Shown here piece by piece: positions 54,401 through 62,882 of a stretch of DNA of 64,000 bases. Within the stretch, counting starts at the first letter, position 1. Each line of letters starts with the position of its first letter. The stretch spans positions 1-64,000 of the forward strand of contig NZ_MQWC01000005.1 of NCBI RefSeq assembly GCF_002954405.1, written 5' to 3'. This DNA is from Salinibacter sp. 10B (GTDB lineage: Bacteria > Bacteroidota > Rhodothermia > Rhodothermales > Salinibacteraceae). The translations under genes were made by a program, and so were the position numbers. Below the pieces are notes generated by a model that saw only the letters and a list, made by a program, of their open reading frames with translations, was not told the DNA's origin and searched no databases.

Positions 54401-57400
54401 AGATTGAAGCCCCTCTTGTGACGCCATACGTCTATCGGGACCGCCTGCACCTGTTCTGGATTGACGCGCGGCCGAAGCAAGAGACGGAGATCAAGGACGG
54501 CACCATGGAGGAAGAAGAAGTGAGACACGAGATCTTCCTCAAGGTCGCGTATCGCACCCAGGACGATGGGTGGAGTGACGTTCAGGAAATCTACCTCACG
54601 TGGACCAAGGAATTTGAAGAGCCCGGCTCCTTTGAGCGGCTAACGGAGACGTGGTACGAGGTCTATCCGTATGAGCAAGATGAGGCCCTTCACGTTGCCT
54701 ATCGGGATAAGGCGTACGAGACGAAAATAGACTTCGAACGTGATTTTGGGATCGCCAGTTACGAGTATGAGTCCGAGACGCTTCCGACGTACTCAGGGCC
54801 TCATGTGTCACGTCCTGGAGAAAGACAGGAGGGAGATCACTTCAAGCTTGACCTCTATAACGGGGCGGCAGAATCGGTCAAGGCCTCTGCTGAAGGTGCA
54901 GAGAAGTTTTTTCACTTAGATGATAAAATAGGAAGCGGTGAGAGGAAGTACTCTTTGGCTACCCACGTCGAATCATTCCGGAATGACTTTGACGTCGACC
55001 ATTCCCCGTATCCCATCACCCCGGTAACGGAGCCACAGGAGGGGGATGTGCAGTTGCAGGTAGACGTGACCTCTCCCGTTTCTCTCGACGACATTGCGGG
55101 GCTTGGCTCAGAACTAGACATTTATCATCGCACGTCGATCCTCACCGTCCATGGCTCCCCGGGCGACGTAGTTTATCAGGTAGGGGACCGTCTGTACTTC
55201 TTAGAATCGAACGTCGATGCTGCTCTCTTTCTCCCCATTCCGTATTGGCGGACCTGGTCATTGACGAGTGAGGTCGTGGACGACCTGGGAGAGATCCTCA
55301 TGCGACGGGGGATCAGCGGTTTTCTTCAGGTGGACACCACGGACAGAGTCGATGAGCTGCCGTTTCCGATACCTGAAGATGAGACTGAGCTCCTCAAGTT
55401 TCCCCACCAGGAAGAGGATCAACTCGATTTCTCCGGTCCGTACGGCACGTACTACCGAGAGCTCTTTCTCCACATTCCCCTCCTGCTGGCCCAACACCTG
55501 AACGAGGCCGGCAAGTATGAGGCGGCGCAGAAGTGGTACCATTACGTTTTCGATCCAACGACCGACGAAGAGCCGCCGACCGAGCAGCAGATCAACAACG
55601 GGGTTCGCCCAACGGCTCACTACTGGAAGTACGCAGAGTTCAAGGAGCCGCTCACCCGAAGTGTCGAGGACATGCTGGAGAATTCTGAGGCCGTTTCCCA
55701 ATATAAAGAGGATCCCTTCAGTCCGCATGCGATCGCCCGGGCCCGCCTCAGTGCATACCAGAAGTCGGTGGTCATGCGCTACGTGGACAACCTCCTCGAC
55801 TGGGGGGATGACCTCTTTGGTCAAGATACGCGAGAATCCATCAATCAGGCCCACCTGCTGTACACGATGGCAGCGGACATCCTTGGGCCCCGCCCTGCAG
55901 AGCTGGGCGACTGTGAAAGCGTCGAGGAGCGGAGCGAGCCCCCCACCTATGAGGATTTAGACGTCGAGGACGAGTTTGACGTGGCCGTCGAGAACATCGT
56001 GGTCGCCAAGCGGGCGCAGGCCAGGATGCCTGAGGCGGTCACGAATGGGACAAGAAAGAGGCTGTCGTCTTCGCTTGGCGTATCAGCCGCCGTGCAAGGA
56101 CTCGGGAGCGGAGGAATTACCGGCCCAAGCGCCCAAAACCGGATGGGCAGGTATGACCTCTTCCAGAACGGTCAGGCGGCCGACGGGGCTGAGAACGGCG
56201 CCGCGAAGTCGTCAAGCAAGGCGGCGACGGCCTCGTCGATGCAGCCTTCCCCGACCGACGCGTTCTGTCTTCCGGCCAACGACGAATTGCTGGGGTACTG
56301 GGACCGGGTGGAGGACCGCTTGTATAAGATCCGACACTGCCTCAACCTCAGCGGGGAGCGTCGCTCCTTGTCCCTCTTCCAGCCGCCCATCGATCCGGGG
56401 CTCATTGCGCAAGCGAAGGCCGCCGGCCTCAGTCTGAGCGAGGCCCTTGAGCTCTCAGAGCCGGACGTACCGGTCTACCGGTTCAGCGTGCTTCTGGAAC
56501 GGGCCAAGGGCTATGCCTCCACGGTCCGCAGCTTTGGGAGCAAGCTCCAGAGCGCCCTTGAGAAGAAGGATGCCGAGGAGCTCAAGAAACTCAAGGCCTC
56601 TCACCAACAGAACATTCTCAAGCTCCAAACCGAGGTTCGAGAGCGGAAGGTAAAACAGGCGAAGCGGAATCTGGAGGCCTTGCAGGAATCCAGGAACCGG
56701 ACGGATTTTCGGCGCAAACATTACGATGACCTGGTGAAAGGAGGACTCTCGACAGGAGAACAGGCCGACCTAGCCTTTCGCGCCACGGCCCAGATGTTTG
56801 AGATGATGGCCAACAGTTTCAACACGGCCGGATCCATCGCTCACGCCGTTCCACAGGTAGGGGCCCCCACCGCGATGACGTACGGCGGGAATCAGGTGGG
56901 CTCGCTGCTCACGGCCCTGGGATCATCCTTCAGCAACCAGGCCAGTTTTGCTCAATTCATGGCCTCGATGAGTTCGACCCTTGCCGAGTATGAGCGGCGG
57001 TCGGATCGGTGGAAATTCCGGCGAGATCTAGCGGGGAAGGAGTTAAAGGAGCTCGACAAGCAGATTCTGGCTGCGAAGATCCGCGTGGCGAGTGCCGAAC
57101 GGGAGCTTGAGATCCACGAGAAGCGAAAGAGCCAGTCCGAGGAGGTCTTGGAGTTTTACGAAGACAAGTTCACGAGCCTCGGTCTCTATGCCTGGCTCTC
57201 CAATGAGCTCCAGCGGCTGTACCGAGACGCGTACAACTTGGCCCACGACATGGCACGCATGGCCCAGCGGGCGTATCAGTACGAGCACAGCGCCGAGGAC
57301 GAGGTCTTCATAGAGCCTGGGCACTGGAACGGGAGCCGGGCTGGATTGCTTGCTGGCGAGCGGCTTCAGCTCCAGCTGGAGCGAATGGAGAAAGCGCACT

Positions 57401-58521
57401 TGGAGAACAACCAGCGCGAGTATGAGATCACGCAAACCTTTTCGCTCCGCCAAATCGACCCCTTCTCGCTGCAGGAGCTCCGAAACACGGGCTCCTGTCA
57501 ATTTCGGCTTCCGGAGGTTCTATTCGATGTGGCCTATCCGGGTCAGTATCGCCGCCGAATTCGTTCGGTCCGCCTGACGATTCCCTGTGTCACAGGCCCA
57601 TATGTCAACGTCGGCGCCAAGCTGCGCCTCCTTCAGAGCTTCGTTCGCAAGGAACCGGAGACCGGGCCACAGCACCTAATTGCTGAGCCGCGGGCCCGGA
57701 ATGCGTCCATTGCGACGAGCAGTGCGGAGAATGACAGCGGCCAGTTCCAACTGAGTTTCCAGGATGGCCGCTACGTGCCCTTCGAGGGAGCAGGGGCGGT
57801 CAGCGAGTGGGCTCTTGAGATGCCTGACCAATTCCGCAGTTTCGATTACGACACGATCACGGACGTGCTTGTGCACGTAAGCTATACGGCCGAAGAAGGA
57901 GGCCAGAACTTCAAGAATAACGTGGTCGGGGGAATTCAGGGACGGCTGAACACAGTGGCGGAGGACGTGGGGATTTCCACGCTCGTGAGTCTGAAGGAGG
58001 AGCAGAACGGGGCCTACCAGCGGCTCTTCCAATTTTCGAGCGGTGAGACAACGACCACGGAATTTACCATTACGAAGGAGAAATTCCCCTACTTCCTCGA
58101 GGACACTCCAATGAGGGCCGCAACCGGAGTTGTCGTGTTGAGCCTCTCGGAAGAGGCCATGAGCCACTACACGGACAGTCCCTCCTCCGAGGCGGGCCCC
58201 TTGAGTGTTACCCTGAAGGCTGACTCTGGAACTGACACCCAAGAGGCGACCGAGTCCCTTCGGAAAGGGACGGGGATAGAGGCCTTTAGCGAGGTGCCCC
58301 ACGCACGGTTCGACCTGGCGGGAAGCTCCGACGGCCTGGCCGTTTCCGATGAAGGATTGCAGCTTGAGGTAGAAATCGCAGACTCCGAGTTGAAGCAGTT
58401 CCTTACAGACCTGCGATCGTCGATGGGCGTCAGTGAGCAGGACACCGGCCCGGATCCCGTTTTCTTCCGTGAGATTGTGGACGATGTCGTGGTGGGGGTA
58501 CGGGTAGAAAAAGTTGGATAG
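48436..58521 (+). CDS. Tc toxin subunit A (TcA) with novel N-terminal domains
   Basis: A 3361-residue TcA, the pentameric pore and receptor-binding subunit. Residues 4-70 resemble the C-terminal fold of ribosomal protein L7/L12; three transthyretin/carboxypeptidase-regulatory-like beta domains follow (about 80-175, 190-290, 300-400; for example RRVFGQVTRADEGPGAGLTV). The SpvA/VRP1 region begins about 928 with DYCDCDHCTSIFGPVAYFVD. From about 2610 the channel part is typical (LLGYWDRVEDRLYKIRHCLN and LSLFQPPIDPGLIAQAKAAG), and the TcB-binding domain has SVRLTIPCVTGPYVNV and the end-piece FDYDTITDVLVHVSYTA. Start codon is GTG. Larger than Photorhabdus TcdA1 (2516 residues), mostly owing to the N-terminal additions and the body. 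Confidence 0.88.
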   Translation: MSEYRVHLTIAGDQTEHLTQKLQEVAGLTAQGASDVIGRLGVVGQDYGFREARRVAGQIEMAGGQAMILPQESVDLEDGRPLQIQVLDAEDQPLSGVTVHLHNENGEFSDAIEPAETTENGRATFSGFTTLVNEHFETYPPIWFEVEKGGDEFNVTHSAFQWPGFLDSSDDVIYVVQVAEETEEDTEPTDRQYRISGTVVNEKSREGLAGLRVQAWDRDVVHDDFLAAATTGRAGSFSLQFAPVRFKETHFEEGPNVFFRILDGDTVLAEIDRSDLNGLGSSGDVEVTLPVPPPAEKGSRKERRVFGQVTRADEGPGAGLTVKAYDRDLRSEQLLGTATTNQDGHYAIGYTPDAFRRAEKENADLRLRVYNDSGRELSVALSGEEQDTVFNAQPSQKVDIEVTDPHVESSLYERLRSDIDPLLEGVSLRDLTNEDIDFLLHEVGRPRKYIGYVADDARLRMEANVPEGVFFGLAMQGIGVVEPETGGRPRLDMPTVLGQTIDEIIDGVEAAIEENQIPHGVEEQIPAVRRELTQLKRSAPSESRKKRADRVKEVGRIAGVNSEAQKELSRQLADGQVSDETWSQLVEQGTLTEDDVREVQTTLSVNALVGDYTPMTERLRTESVPRLDRPVQSPEDLAALRPDDWKRLTEDSDISPPADLSASQYAERLANRVEQQFPVASLIHRTVKSDHADAWSQIEEVHSLTEENPDLFSRLTDERLSLSEVQFADRGEEEVQSLKESLKNIKSFARTYSYLNTAETLDREDLTVSEKVERVQADMTALQTFFDDNGMQELQALNLVSLPTEDGGPEPIYEGVDEERRPQVRKQAMAFQRTLSVAPSVDGSRALLAEGLDSAARIQAHSPGTLSERTGLSREEAETVYRRARELKAEVNRIGVGLATEHPALRTNPGMVEAPDRLDTDLREIDGYADLFGPQDYCDCDHCTSIFGPVAYFVDLMRFVERNILSENDFSGAQALRLENRRPDLWEQPLSCEAATELLPTLTIINEILERYVAGDTADDTTPEARARAAYKLLRQAEHSFRLPFHRPLVEIRIYLEHFGIDLDQLVELVHGWGHRAARESLELAPEEADQIVTPDTSEQHLRDLYGIPSGQSLTELSVQTVLEASGLERDVLTRVVKLGVVNGSGTTLQIQRQRASAGSNKYTERVVNLSADKLDRLHRFVRLHARLPWTVEALNHILRRKAPALFADSSSEEDRQEALKYIAGLRRIQETLELKTEDLIALVDRIPAVALAPDERSLFDRLFNPERLGPEPEDRTRWTPSTLPIFQHPVFAASGSQGSTDLDKNHYRLMSALSVEEETFAVLLDRVLGSEADPSTAEVQLTHDRLSRLYRHAQLVKHTELEIEPLFAVLETVKQSAGAEVQSLQDVQDLLRYREWQKPSPFSVGQVQDLLDGAGGTWTDREIRKALKQAEEAAQAVTFPLDVLLAPSAIGTPEADVLVEVLMNRGILAEVSSNGNDQSRASRYRVTDAFDPTTSLPLTFHDDQGQVDTARNSAHQDELNVLRNNETQLRNLLADHLPDEAAVDALAGSFGISPATFRTLFQRSVLDVDSRSDRLILTEAPGASSAIPSKVKTFFEQIEQTLGWAEPLGLKDEALAFVVAHPKIFALPAVGSAPTLDTVRQLVRYASWREETEQPETLDALLATNVTDATLLAEVLGVSSSRAGSFMEALPLPASGSQGSPEPADAVQRFAKLYGAIGMASPLGVDGRTFVNLASERFEVLQEVREGALAAFRSKYDDEESFQEAFGPFEDRVRERRRTALVDFILTHPELSFDTERDVYHHFLIDPEMDGCAQTSRIVEATGALQLYVHRVLMGLEKDTDGDLVVTPTDDVREQWEWRKNYRVWEANRKIFVYPENYLEPDLRDNKTPLFKNLEDTLLQKEITEQTVETAYRKYLEDLEDVAGLKVRGVCWDEEEEAYHFFGTTNKEDSRYFTRSMRYVGESGGWDSLYYSSERPVEWTPWQEVDLKIEAPLVTPYVYRDRLHLFWIDARPKQETEIKDGTMEEEEVRHEIFLKVAYRTQDDGWSDVQEIYLTWTKEFEEPGSFERLTETWYEVYPYEQDEALHVAYRDKAYETKIDFERDFGIASYEYESETLPTYSGPHVSRPGERQEGDHFKLDLYNGAAESVKASAEGAEKFFHLDDKIGSGERKYSLATHVESFRNDFDVDHSPYPITPVTEPQEGDVQLQVDVTSPVSLDDIAGLGSELDIYHRTSILTVHGSPGDVVYQVGDRLYFLESNVDAALFLPIPYWRTWSLTSEVVDDLGEILMRRGISGFLQVDTTDRVDELPFPIPEDETELLKFPHQEEDQLDFSGPYGTYYRELFLHIPLLLAQHLNEAGKYEAAQKWYHYVFDPTTDEEPPTEQQINNGVRPTAHYWKYAEFKEPLTRSVEDMLENSEAVSQYKEDPFSPHAIARARLSAYQKSVVMRYVDNLLDWGDDLFGQDTRESINQAHLLYTMAADILGPRPAELGDCESVEERSEPPTYEDLDVEDEFDVAVENIVVAKRAQARMPEAVTNGTRKRLSSSLGVSAAVQGLGSGGITGPSAQNRMGRYDLFQNGQAADGAENGAAKSSSKAATASSMQPSPTDAFCLPANDELLGYWDRVEDRLYKIRHCLNLSGERRSLSLFQPPIDPGLIAQAKAAGLSLSEALELSEPDVPVYRFSVLLERAKGYASTVRSFGSKLQSALEKKDAEELKKLKASHQQNILKLQTEVRERKVKQAKRNLEALQESRNRTDFRRKHYDDLVKGGLSTGEQADLAFRATAQMFEMMANSFNTAGSIAHAVPQVGAPTAMTYGGNQVGSLLTALGSSFSNQASFAQFMASMSSTLAEYERRSDRWKFRRDLAGKELKELDKQILAAKIRVASAERELEIHEKRKSQSEEVLEFYEDKFTSLGLYAWLSNELQRLYRDAYNLAHDMARMAQRAYQYEHSAEDEVFIEPGHWNGSRAGLLAGERLQLQLERMEKAHLENNQREYEITQTFSLRQIDPFSLQELRNTGSCQFRLPEVLFDVAYPGQYRRRIRSVRLTIPCVTGPYVNVGAKLRLLQSFVRKEPETGPQHLIAEPRARNASIATSSAENDSGQFQLSFQDGRYVPFEGAGAVSEWALEMPDQFRSFDYDTITDVLVHVSYTAEEGGQNFKNNVVGGIQGRLNTVAEDVGISTLVSLKEEQNGAYQRLFQFSSGETTTTEFTITKEKFPYFLEDTPMRAATGVVVLSLSEEAMSHYTDSPSSEAGPLSVTLKADSGTDTQEATESLRKGTGIEAFSEVPHARFDLAGSSDGLAVSDEGLQLEVEIADSELKQFLTDLRSSMGVSEQDTGPDPVFFREIVDDVVVGVRVEKVG

Positions 58522-58920
58522 CATACCCTCCGCACACGAATATATATCTGAATCTATCCCCTGAATGGGGGCCAGTCCTCATCGGGGGCAAGTACCAGAG
58601 CGCTCTCACCGGGGTGAGTGCTGGAGGGGGAATGAGCGTTGAAAAGCGGTCCGTCAGAGACAAGACCGCAAGCCGGGTCCTGGAGTTCAAGCCGGGTTTC
58701 GGAGCTGGGCCTCTCGGCCAAACCCACGGTGGGACTGTGGGAGAGAACAAAGTTTGCCGCCCCAAACGCCTCTTATGCAGGTGGATTAACAAGAAGAAGC
58801 ATTTGGCAGGGGGGAGAGGGGCCGAGGTTGGAGCAATCCAACGGCGTCTGAAAGCCGAGCGGGACGCCGGCGAGGGCTTGATGAGTGGCACTTTGCATTT
58901 CCGAGGTCGCCCACTTCCTC
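58522..58920. other. intergenic region between converging genes, no recognised gene
   Basis: About 399 bp between the TcA stop and the converging membrane protein gene. CCCC-TGAAT-GGGG at 58558-58570 could form a small hairpin but lacks a U-tract. Frames at 58614 and 58639 show no family features. Confidence 0.45.
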
Positions 58921-59802
58921 TTAGTTCGCATCCTCCGTGGCCGCGTGCTTTGAAGACTCGTGGGCGTCTGTCGATGGCGCTTCCGATGTTGCTTCTGTCG
59001 GTTTTACGGACGCGAGGAGCAGGACGCTGCAGATCAAGCAGCCCAGCCCGATCGGCGCCCAGAGCGTCAGCTGCACCCAGTCGTCCGAGGGCCCTATCGC
59101 CACTGTCGCACCGGTCGCTGCGGAAAGGGCCAGCATGTAGACAGCGCCCTTCACGTTCCAGAGAACCGCCAGGACGAACCCCCACGGACGCCGCCGCCAC
59201 AGCCATACGCCGCCCAGCAGCGCGACCGATACCACCATTGACAGGTCGAGGGCCGCGATCAGATTCGTATGCAGTCCAACCGCGTCGATCATGGCCGGGG
59301 CCTCTCCCGTTGCAAGGTACTGGAGCGATAAGGCGACGTAGAAGCCGCCCAGGACAACCGCCACAAACACCATGAATCCGCCGATCCACCGGCCAGGAAA
59401 GCCCTGCTGCACTCGCTGGTAGAGGGCCTCCGCGTCGAGAGACGCCAGGCCGAAGACGAGAGCAAAGCCGGAAAGCGTGTAGAGGATGGCATAAACGAGA
59501 AACAGACTGTTGAACGCCGCCCCGAAGAGATAAAAGGCGTAATTGTAAAACGTGTAGGCGAGCATCCCCATCCACACCAGAAACGCCTTCCGCGACCCTT
59601 GCCGGGCCCCAATCAGAGCACCGACGAGGAGCGGCGCCGCCACAATCAGCGTAACCAGGTCGTTGCCGTACCAGCTCGATGCCACGAGCGCATTGTCCTG
59701 GTATAGGTCGTGAAATAGCAGGCCCGCACTGGATGTCAAGACCATCAGGATGGCAATGACCACCGATAGGTGATCCGCAATTCGCCGGTTGGGTGTGCTC
59801 AT
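58921..59802 (-). CDS. unknown polytopic membrane protein
   Basis: A 293-residue protein with about seven hydrophobic helices (such as LSVVIAILMVLTSSAGLLFH, LVTLIVAAPLLVGALIGA and SLFLVYAILYTLSGFALVFG) and a short acidic tail. I do not recognise a named family. It is the last of four same-strand genes running leftwards, separated from the previous one by 102 bp. Confidence 0.72.
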   Translation of the reverse strand: MSTPNRRIADHLSVVIAILMVLTSSAGLLFHDLYQDNALVASSWYGNDLVTLIVAAPLLVGALIGARQGSRKAFLVWMGMLAYTFYNYAFYLFGAAFNSLFLVYAILYTLSGFALVFGLASLDAEALYQRVQQGFPGRWIGGFMVFVAVVLGGFYVALSLQYLATGEAPAMIDAVGLHTNLIAALDLSMVVSVALLGGVWLWRRRPWGFVLAVLWNVKGAVYMLALSAATGATVAIGPSDDWVQLTLWAPIGLGCLICSVLLLASVKPTEATSEAPSTDAHESSKHAATEDAN

Positions 59803-59904
59803 ATTTCTACGATCTGGTCTCTATATGCGGGTGTCTAGATGGTGCTTCCGTCTACAAGAAGAGGTTAGTGCCTCGGCGTGAAGCAATACCAGCGCGGATG
59901 TTTT

Positions 59905-60279
59905 CTACAGGCGCGGAGCGAGGAAAAGGGCAGCCAAAATGCCCACGTTCACGATGAGGCCGGCGTAAGCCACGGTCCAGTCCAGGGCGGTCAGGACCAC
60001 AGAAAAGAGCGTTACCCCAACGAGAAGAACACGCCAGTTCGGCCAATCCAAGAGGAAGGCCAGGGCCCCGACCCAAAGTCCGATGGCGGCTCCGGCCCAG
60101 AGGATTCCGAATATTCGGATGCCCGCCGGGCCCAGGTCCCAGTATCCATTGAGCAGAGTCGTCTTGTATGGAAACTCGGGGAGCTCGGCGAGCCGGAGGT
60201 ATACAGCGGTGCCTAAGAGGTGGACGAGGCCGTGAAGAAAAAGCAGGGCCGCGGCGGCCAGGTTCAGGAACCGAAGCAT
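59905..60279 (-). CDS. small four-helix membrane protein, unknown
   Basis: A 124-residue integral membrane protein with four helices: LAAAALLFLHGLVHLLGTAV, IFGILWAGAAIGLWVGALAF, VLLVGVTLFSVVLTAL and AGLIVNVGILAALFLAP. The ATG at 60279 was chosen over a long upstream extension that crosses the neighbouring gene in another frame. It begins 5 bp after the stop of the LytM-like gene, so the two are probably co-translated. Confidence 0.68.
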   Translation of the reverse strand: MLRFLNLAAAALLFLHGLVHLLGTAVYLRLAELPEFPYKTTLLNGYWDLGPAGIRIFGILWAGAAIGLWVGALAFLLDWPNWRVLLVGVTLFSVVLTALDWTVAYAGLIVNVGILAALFLAPRL

Positions 60280-60284
60280 CTGTA

Positions 60285-61313
60285 TCAAAGGGAATTGGGG
60301 GAAAGAGACACGGAAGGAGCCGGACGGGCGAAGGGCTCGAACGCTTCCTGTTCGGGCGAAATGCCAGAGGCCGGCCGGAGGACGGCGTTTCGGACTGGAA
60401 ATGCGCCGTTGAAGGTCATCGGTCGCGGGTCGGCATCCAGAATGGTGGTTTCTCCCACCGACGACTGTGCACTGAGGTGGAGGTGCGGTTCCCAGCTGTT
60501 GCCACTGTTGCCGACCTGCCCGAGACGCGTGCCCGTTGTCACAGAATCGCCCGGTTGCACCTGTATGCTTTGGCGTTTCAGGTGCGCCAGCAACACGTAC
60601 GCGTCGGGAGCGCAGCGGAGCAGTACGTAGTTGCCGGCCTTGCGAGTGGTATCGCGAGTCGGTGGGGAGAGGTCGGGAAGACTCCCTTCCGTTGACTCTA
60701 CCATTCCGTTGCACGGGGCGTAGATCGGGGTCCCGAAGATCGCGTACTGGTCGAGCACCGTCGGGTACAGGCCTTTTGCGCGGTTGCCGGTGGGATAGAG
60801 CTGGACGATATCGAGTCCCCAGAGTTGCCCGCGCCATCTCTGCAGCTTAGGGGCACCCACCTTCATGTGCGGATTCATGAGCGACTGACTGCCCCCGCTC
60901 GCGACGTAAAAAGCCTCGCTACGCAGCGGAAACGTCAGGTGTACAGGATCCTCGGGAACCCGGTGCGCCTGATAGACCTCTAGGAGGCCGGTCCCGCTGA
61001 GAAGGAGGAGAAGCCCCGCAATGGAAGGGCCGGTCCACTGCCATCCCACGGGCCGCGTCCAAAAGATGCGCCGCCGCATGCGCCAGCCGCCGTACGCCGC
61101 CATTACGACAAAAAGCCCCAAGAGGGCGTACCGGCCGTAATAGGAAAGCATGTGCCAACTGCCCAGGTAGAACGTCGCGAGCACGTAGCTCCCGACTGCC
61201 GCAGCCTTTAGGCCCCAAAGGAGTCGACACTCGCTGCGTAGCGCGACCCAGATCAAGGCAAGTGAGGGAAGAACGATGAGGGTAAGTATCGAAGAGACAA
61301 GAAGCAGAATCAT
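60285..61313 (-). CDS. membrane LytM-like (M23) protein with incomplete zinc site
   Basis: A 342-residue protein. Four hydrophobic helices occupy the first 125 residues; the rest is an exported LytM-type domain. GLDIVQLYPTG holds the metal Asp, LLAHLKRQSIQVQPGDSVTT the supporting His, and NSWEPHLHLSAQ the H-x-H. At the position of the first zinc His (four residues before the Asp) there is Leu instead, so catalysis is doubtful and a regulatory or binding role is possible, as for degenerate LytM proteins such as EnvC. It lies 12 bp downstream of the serine hydrolase gene. Confidence 0.75.
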   Translation of the reverse strand: MILLLVSSILTLIVLPSLALIWVALRSECRLLWGLKAAAVGSYVLATFYLGSWHMLSYYGRYALLGLFVVMAAYGGWRMRRRIFWTRPVGWQWTGPSIAGLLLLLSGTGLLEVYQAHRVPEDPVHLTFPLRSEAFYVASGGSQSLMNPHMKVGAPKLQRWRGQLWGLDIVQLYPTGNRAKGLYPTVLDQYAIFGTPIYAPCNGMVESTEGSLPDLSPPTRDTTRKAGNYVLLRCAPDAYVLLAHLKRQSIQVQPGDSVTTGTRLGQVGNSGNSWEPHLHLSAQSSVGETTILDADPRPMTFNGAFPVRNAVLRPASGISPEQEAFEPFARPAPSVSLSPNSL

Positions 61314-61325
61314 AACACTGGAAGA

Positions 61326-62882
61326 TCATGGGACCGACGGCGCACGGCGTGGATATGAAGCCGACACAATCAGCGTTGCGGCAAGCAGGCAGAGAGCAAG
61401 GCCGGCCCACCCGGCAGTTGCGGGAAAAATCGATGTAACTATGAGATAGGGCTGAGTGGCACTCCAGCCAACGACAGCAAGCACGGCAATTCCTCCCACG
61501 GCCTGAAGTAGCCGTCGTATCCAAGCCGTTCGCTCCAGCGGCGCGAACCGGCGCTCCTGTGTACGCAATGCCCAGACGAGGCGGTATAGCAGCCACAATG
61601 AAACGATCACCAGCAGCCCAATGAGGCCCCAAAGGGCCGTCGTTGCGTCAGTGATTCTACCCAGTTTTACTCCCCCAAAGCCGCGCCACGTGCTCCATGC
61701 CGTGAGTACGTGAGCGAAGAAGGGCCAGCTCCGCTCACTGTTGGTCAGAAGGACAATGCCGTCGCCGGATTCTGGAACCAGATGAAAATGGCTCATCCAC
61801 CCGTGTCCTTGGCCCCCGTGCCATGCGGCCTGTCGGCTGTCTGGAAGGACTTCCACGAAATGCCCAAATCCATACCCATCCGCGACAATTCCGTAAAGGC
61901 CAGGAATGTCTGTCTGCGGTGCATGAAGCATGCGAATACTTTCGGGGGAGAGGAGCCCGTCCATCTCGTCGCCGAAGGAGAGCATCTCTGCGCGGAGAAA
62001 CCGGGCGATGTCTTCGACGGGGGCAAGCAATCCGCCGGAGGCCCGAACCGGGTAGACGTACGGAGCCACTGGCGTGCCGTCTCCTTCATACCCCATCGGG
62101 ATGTACTCTCGAAGCGAGTCCCTCCACGCAAATGTGGAGCGACGCATTCCCAGCGGTCTTAAGACCTCCTCTTCCATGTGCGTCGCGAAATCACGCCCGC
62201 TCACCTCTTCGATGAGGAGCTCAAGCAAGTTGAACCCGACGTTGGAGTATAAGAATTCCGAGCCGGGAGGTCGGATCAGCCGAGCCTCACGGGTCAGATA
62301 GTCGCGTAGGGAGGGGCGAGAGCTCTGAGGAGCATACTCCGCTCCTTTTCCGATGGGGCCCAGGGGAAGACCGGCCGTGTGGCTCAGCAACTGGCGGACG
62401 GTTACCTTTTGCGCGGCGTACTCCGTGTCCGGGAACGTCCAGTCCTCAAGATACTGATGCACGGGCGCATCCAAATCGATTCGACCGTCCTCGACCAATC
62501 GCATAACGGCCCAGGCGGTGACCGACTTCGAGATGGATTCCACGCGGCAGACCGCCTCCACAGTCATTTTCCGGCCCGACCCGGCATCTGCGGTGCCGTA
62601 GGCGCCGGACCATACCAGTGTGCCTTCATGAATGAGGGCCATGCTTGCCCCGGGAATCTGGTATTGCTCCACCAGTTCGGGGACGCGGCGATTGAGATGC
62701 GCAGTGAAGTGCTCAAGAGAGGAGAGTGGCTCAACAGGCGATTGAACACACCCACTTAAGAAAAACGCAAGCATTAGAACGGTGACCGCTGCTATTTGCC
62801 AATGGGCTCGCCTGCTTGCAATCTTTCGAAACCGCGTGCCATTCGGTTCACAACGTCGAGTATTCGGAAATAGATCTGACAT
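61326..62882 (-). CDS. beta-lactamase-fold serine hydrolase lipoprotein
   Basis: A 518-residue protein. A lipoprotein signal is seen at residues 29-45 (FFLSGC, Cys45). The class C-like serine hydrolase domain (about 55-390) has S-x-x-K in VESISKSVTAW (S116, K119), Y-x-N in FLYSNVGFN and an HGG motif in WHGGQGHGW in place of KTG. The final 120 residues hold three membrane helices, an added domain seen in some secreted esterase/peptidase members. Substrate could be a peptidoglycan peptide or small ester. First gene of the leftward operon with the LytM-like gene 12 bp downstream. Confidence 0.85.
   Translation of the reverse strand: MSDLFPNTRRCEPNGTRFRKIASRRAHWQIAAVTVLMLAFFLSGCVQSPVEPLSSLEHFTAHLNRRVPELVEQYQIPGASMALIHEGTLVWSGAYGTADAGSGRKMTVEAVCRVESISKSVTAWAVMRLVEDGRIDLDAPVHQYLEDWTFPDTEYAAQKVTVRQLLSHTAGLPLGPIGKGAEYAPQSSRPSLRDYLTREARLIRPPGSEFLYSNVGFNLLELLIEEVSGRDFATHMEEEVLRPLGMRRSTFAWRDSLREYIPMGYEGDGTPVAPYVYPVRASGGLLAPVEDIARFLRAEMLSFGDEMDGLLSPESIRMLHAPQTDIPGLYGIVADGYGFGHFVEVLPDSRQAAWHGGQGHGWMSHFHLVPESGDGIVLLTNSERSWPFFAHVLTAWSTWRGFGGVKLGRITDATTALWGLIGLLVIVSLWLLYRLVWALRTQERRFAPLERTAWIRRLLQAVGGIAVLAVVGWSATQPYLIVTSIFPATAGWAGLALCLLAATLIVSASYPRRAPSVP

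Noticed and set aside
58555..58575. Possible terminator after TcA
   Set aside because: The CCCC/GGGG stem is short and not followed by T residues.
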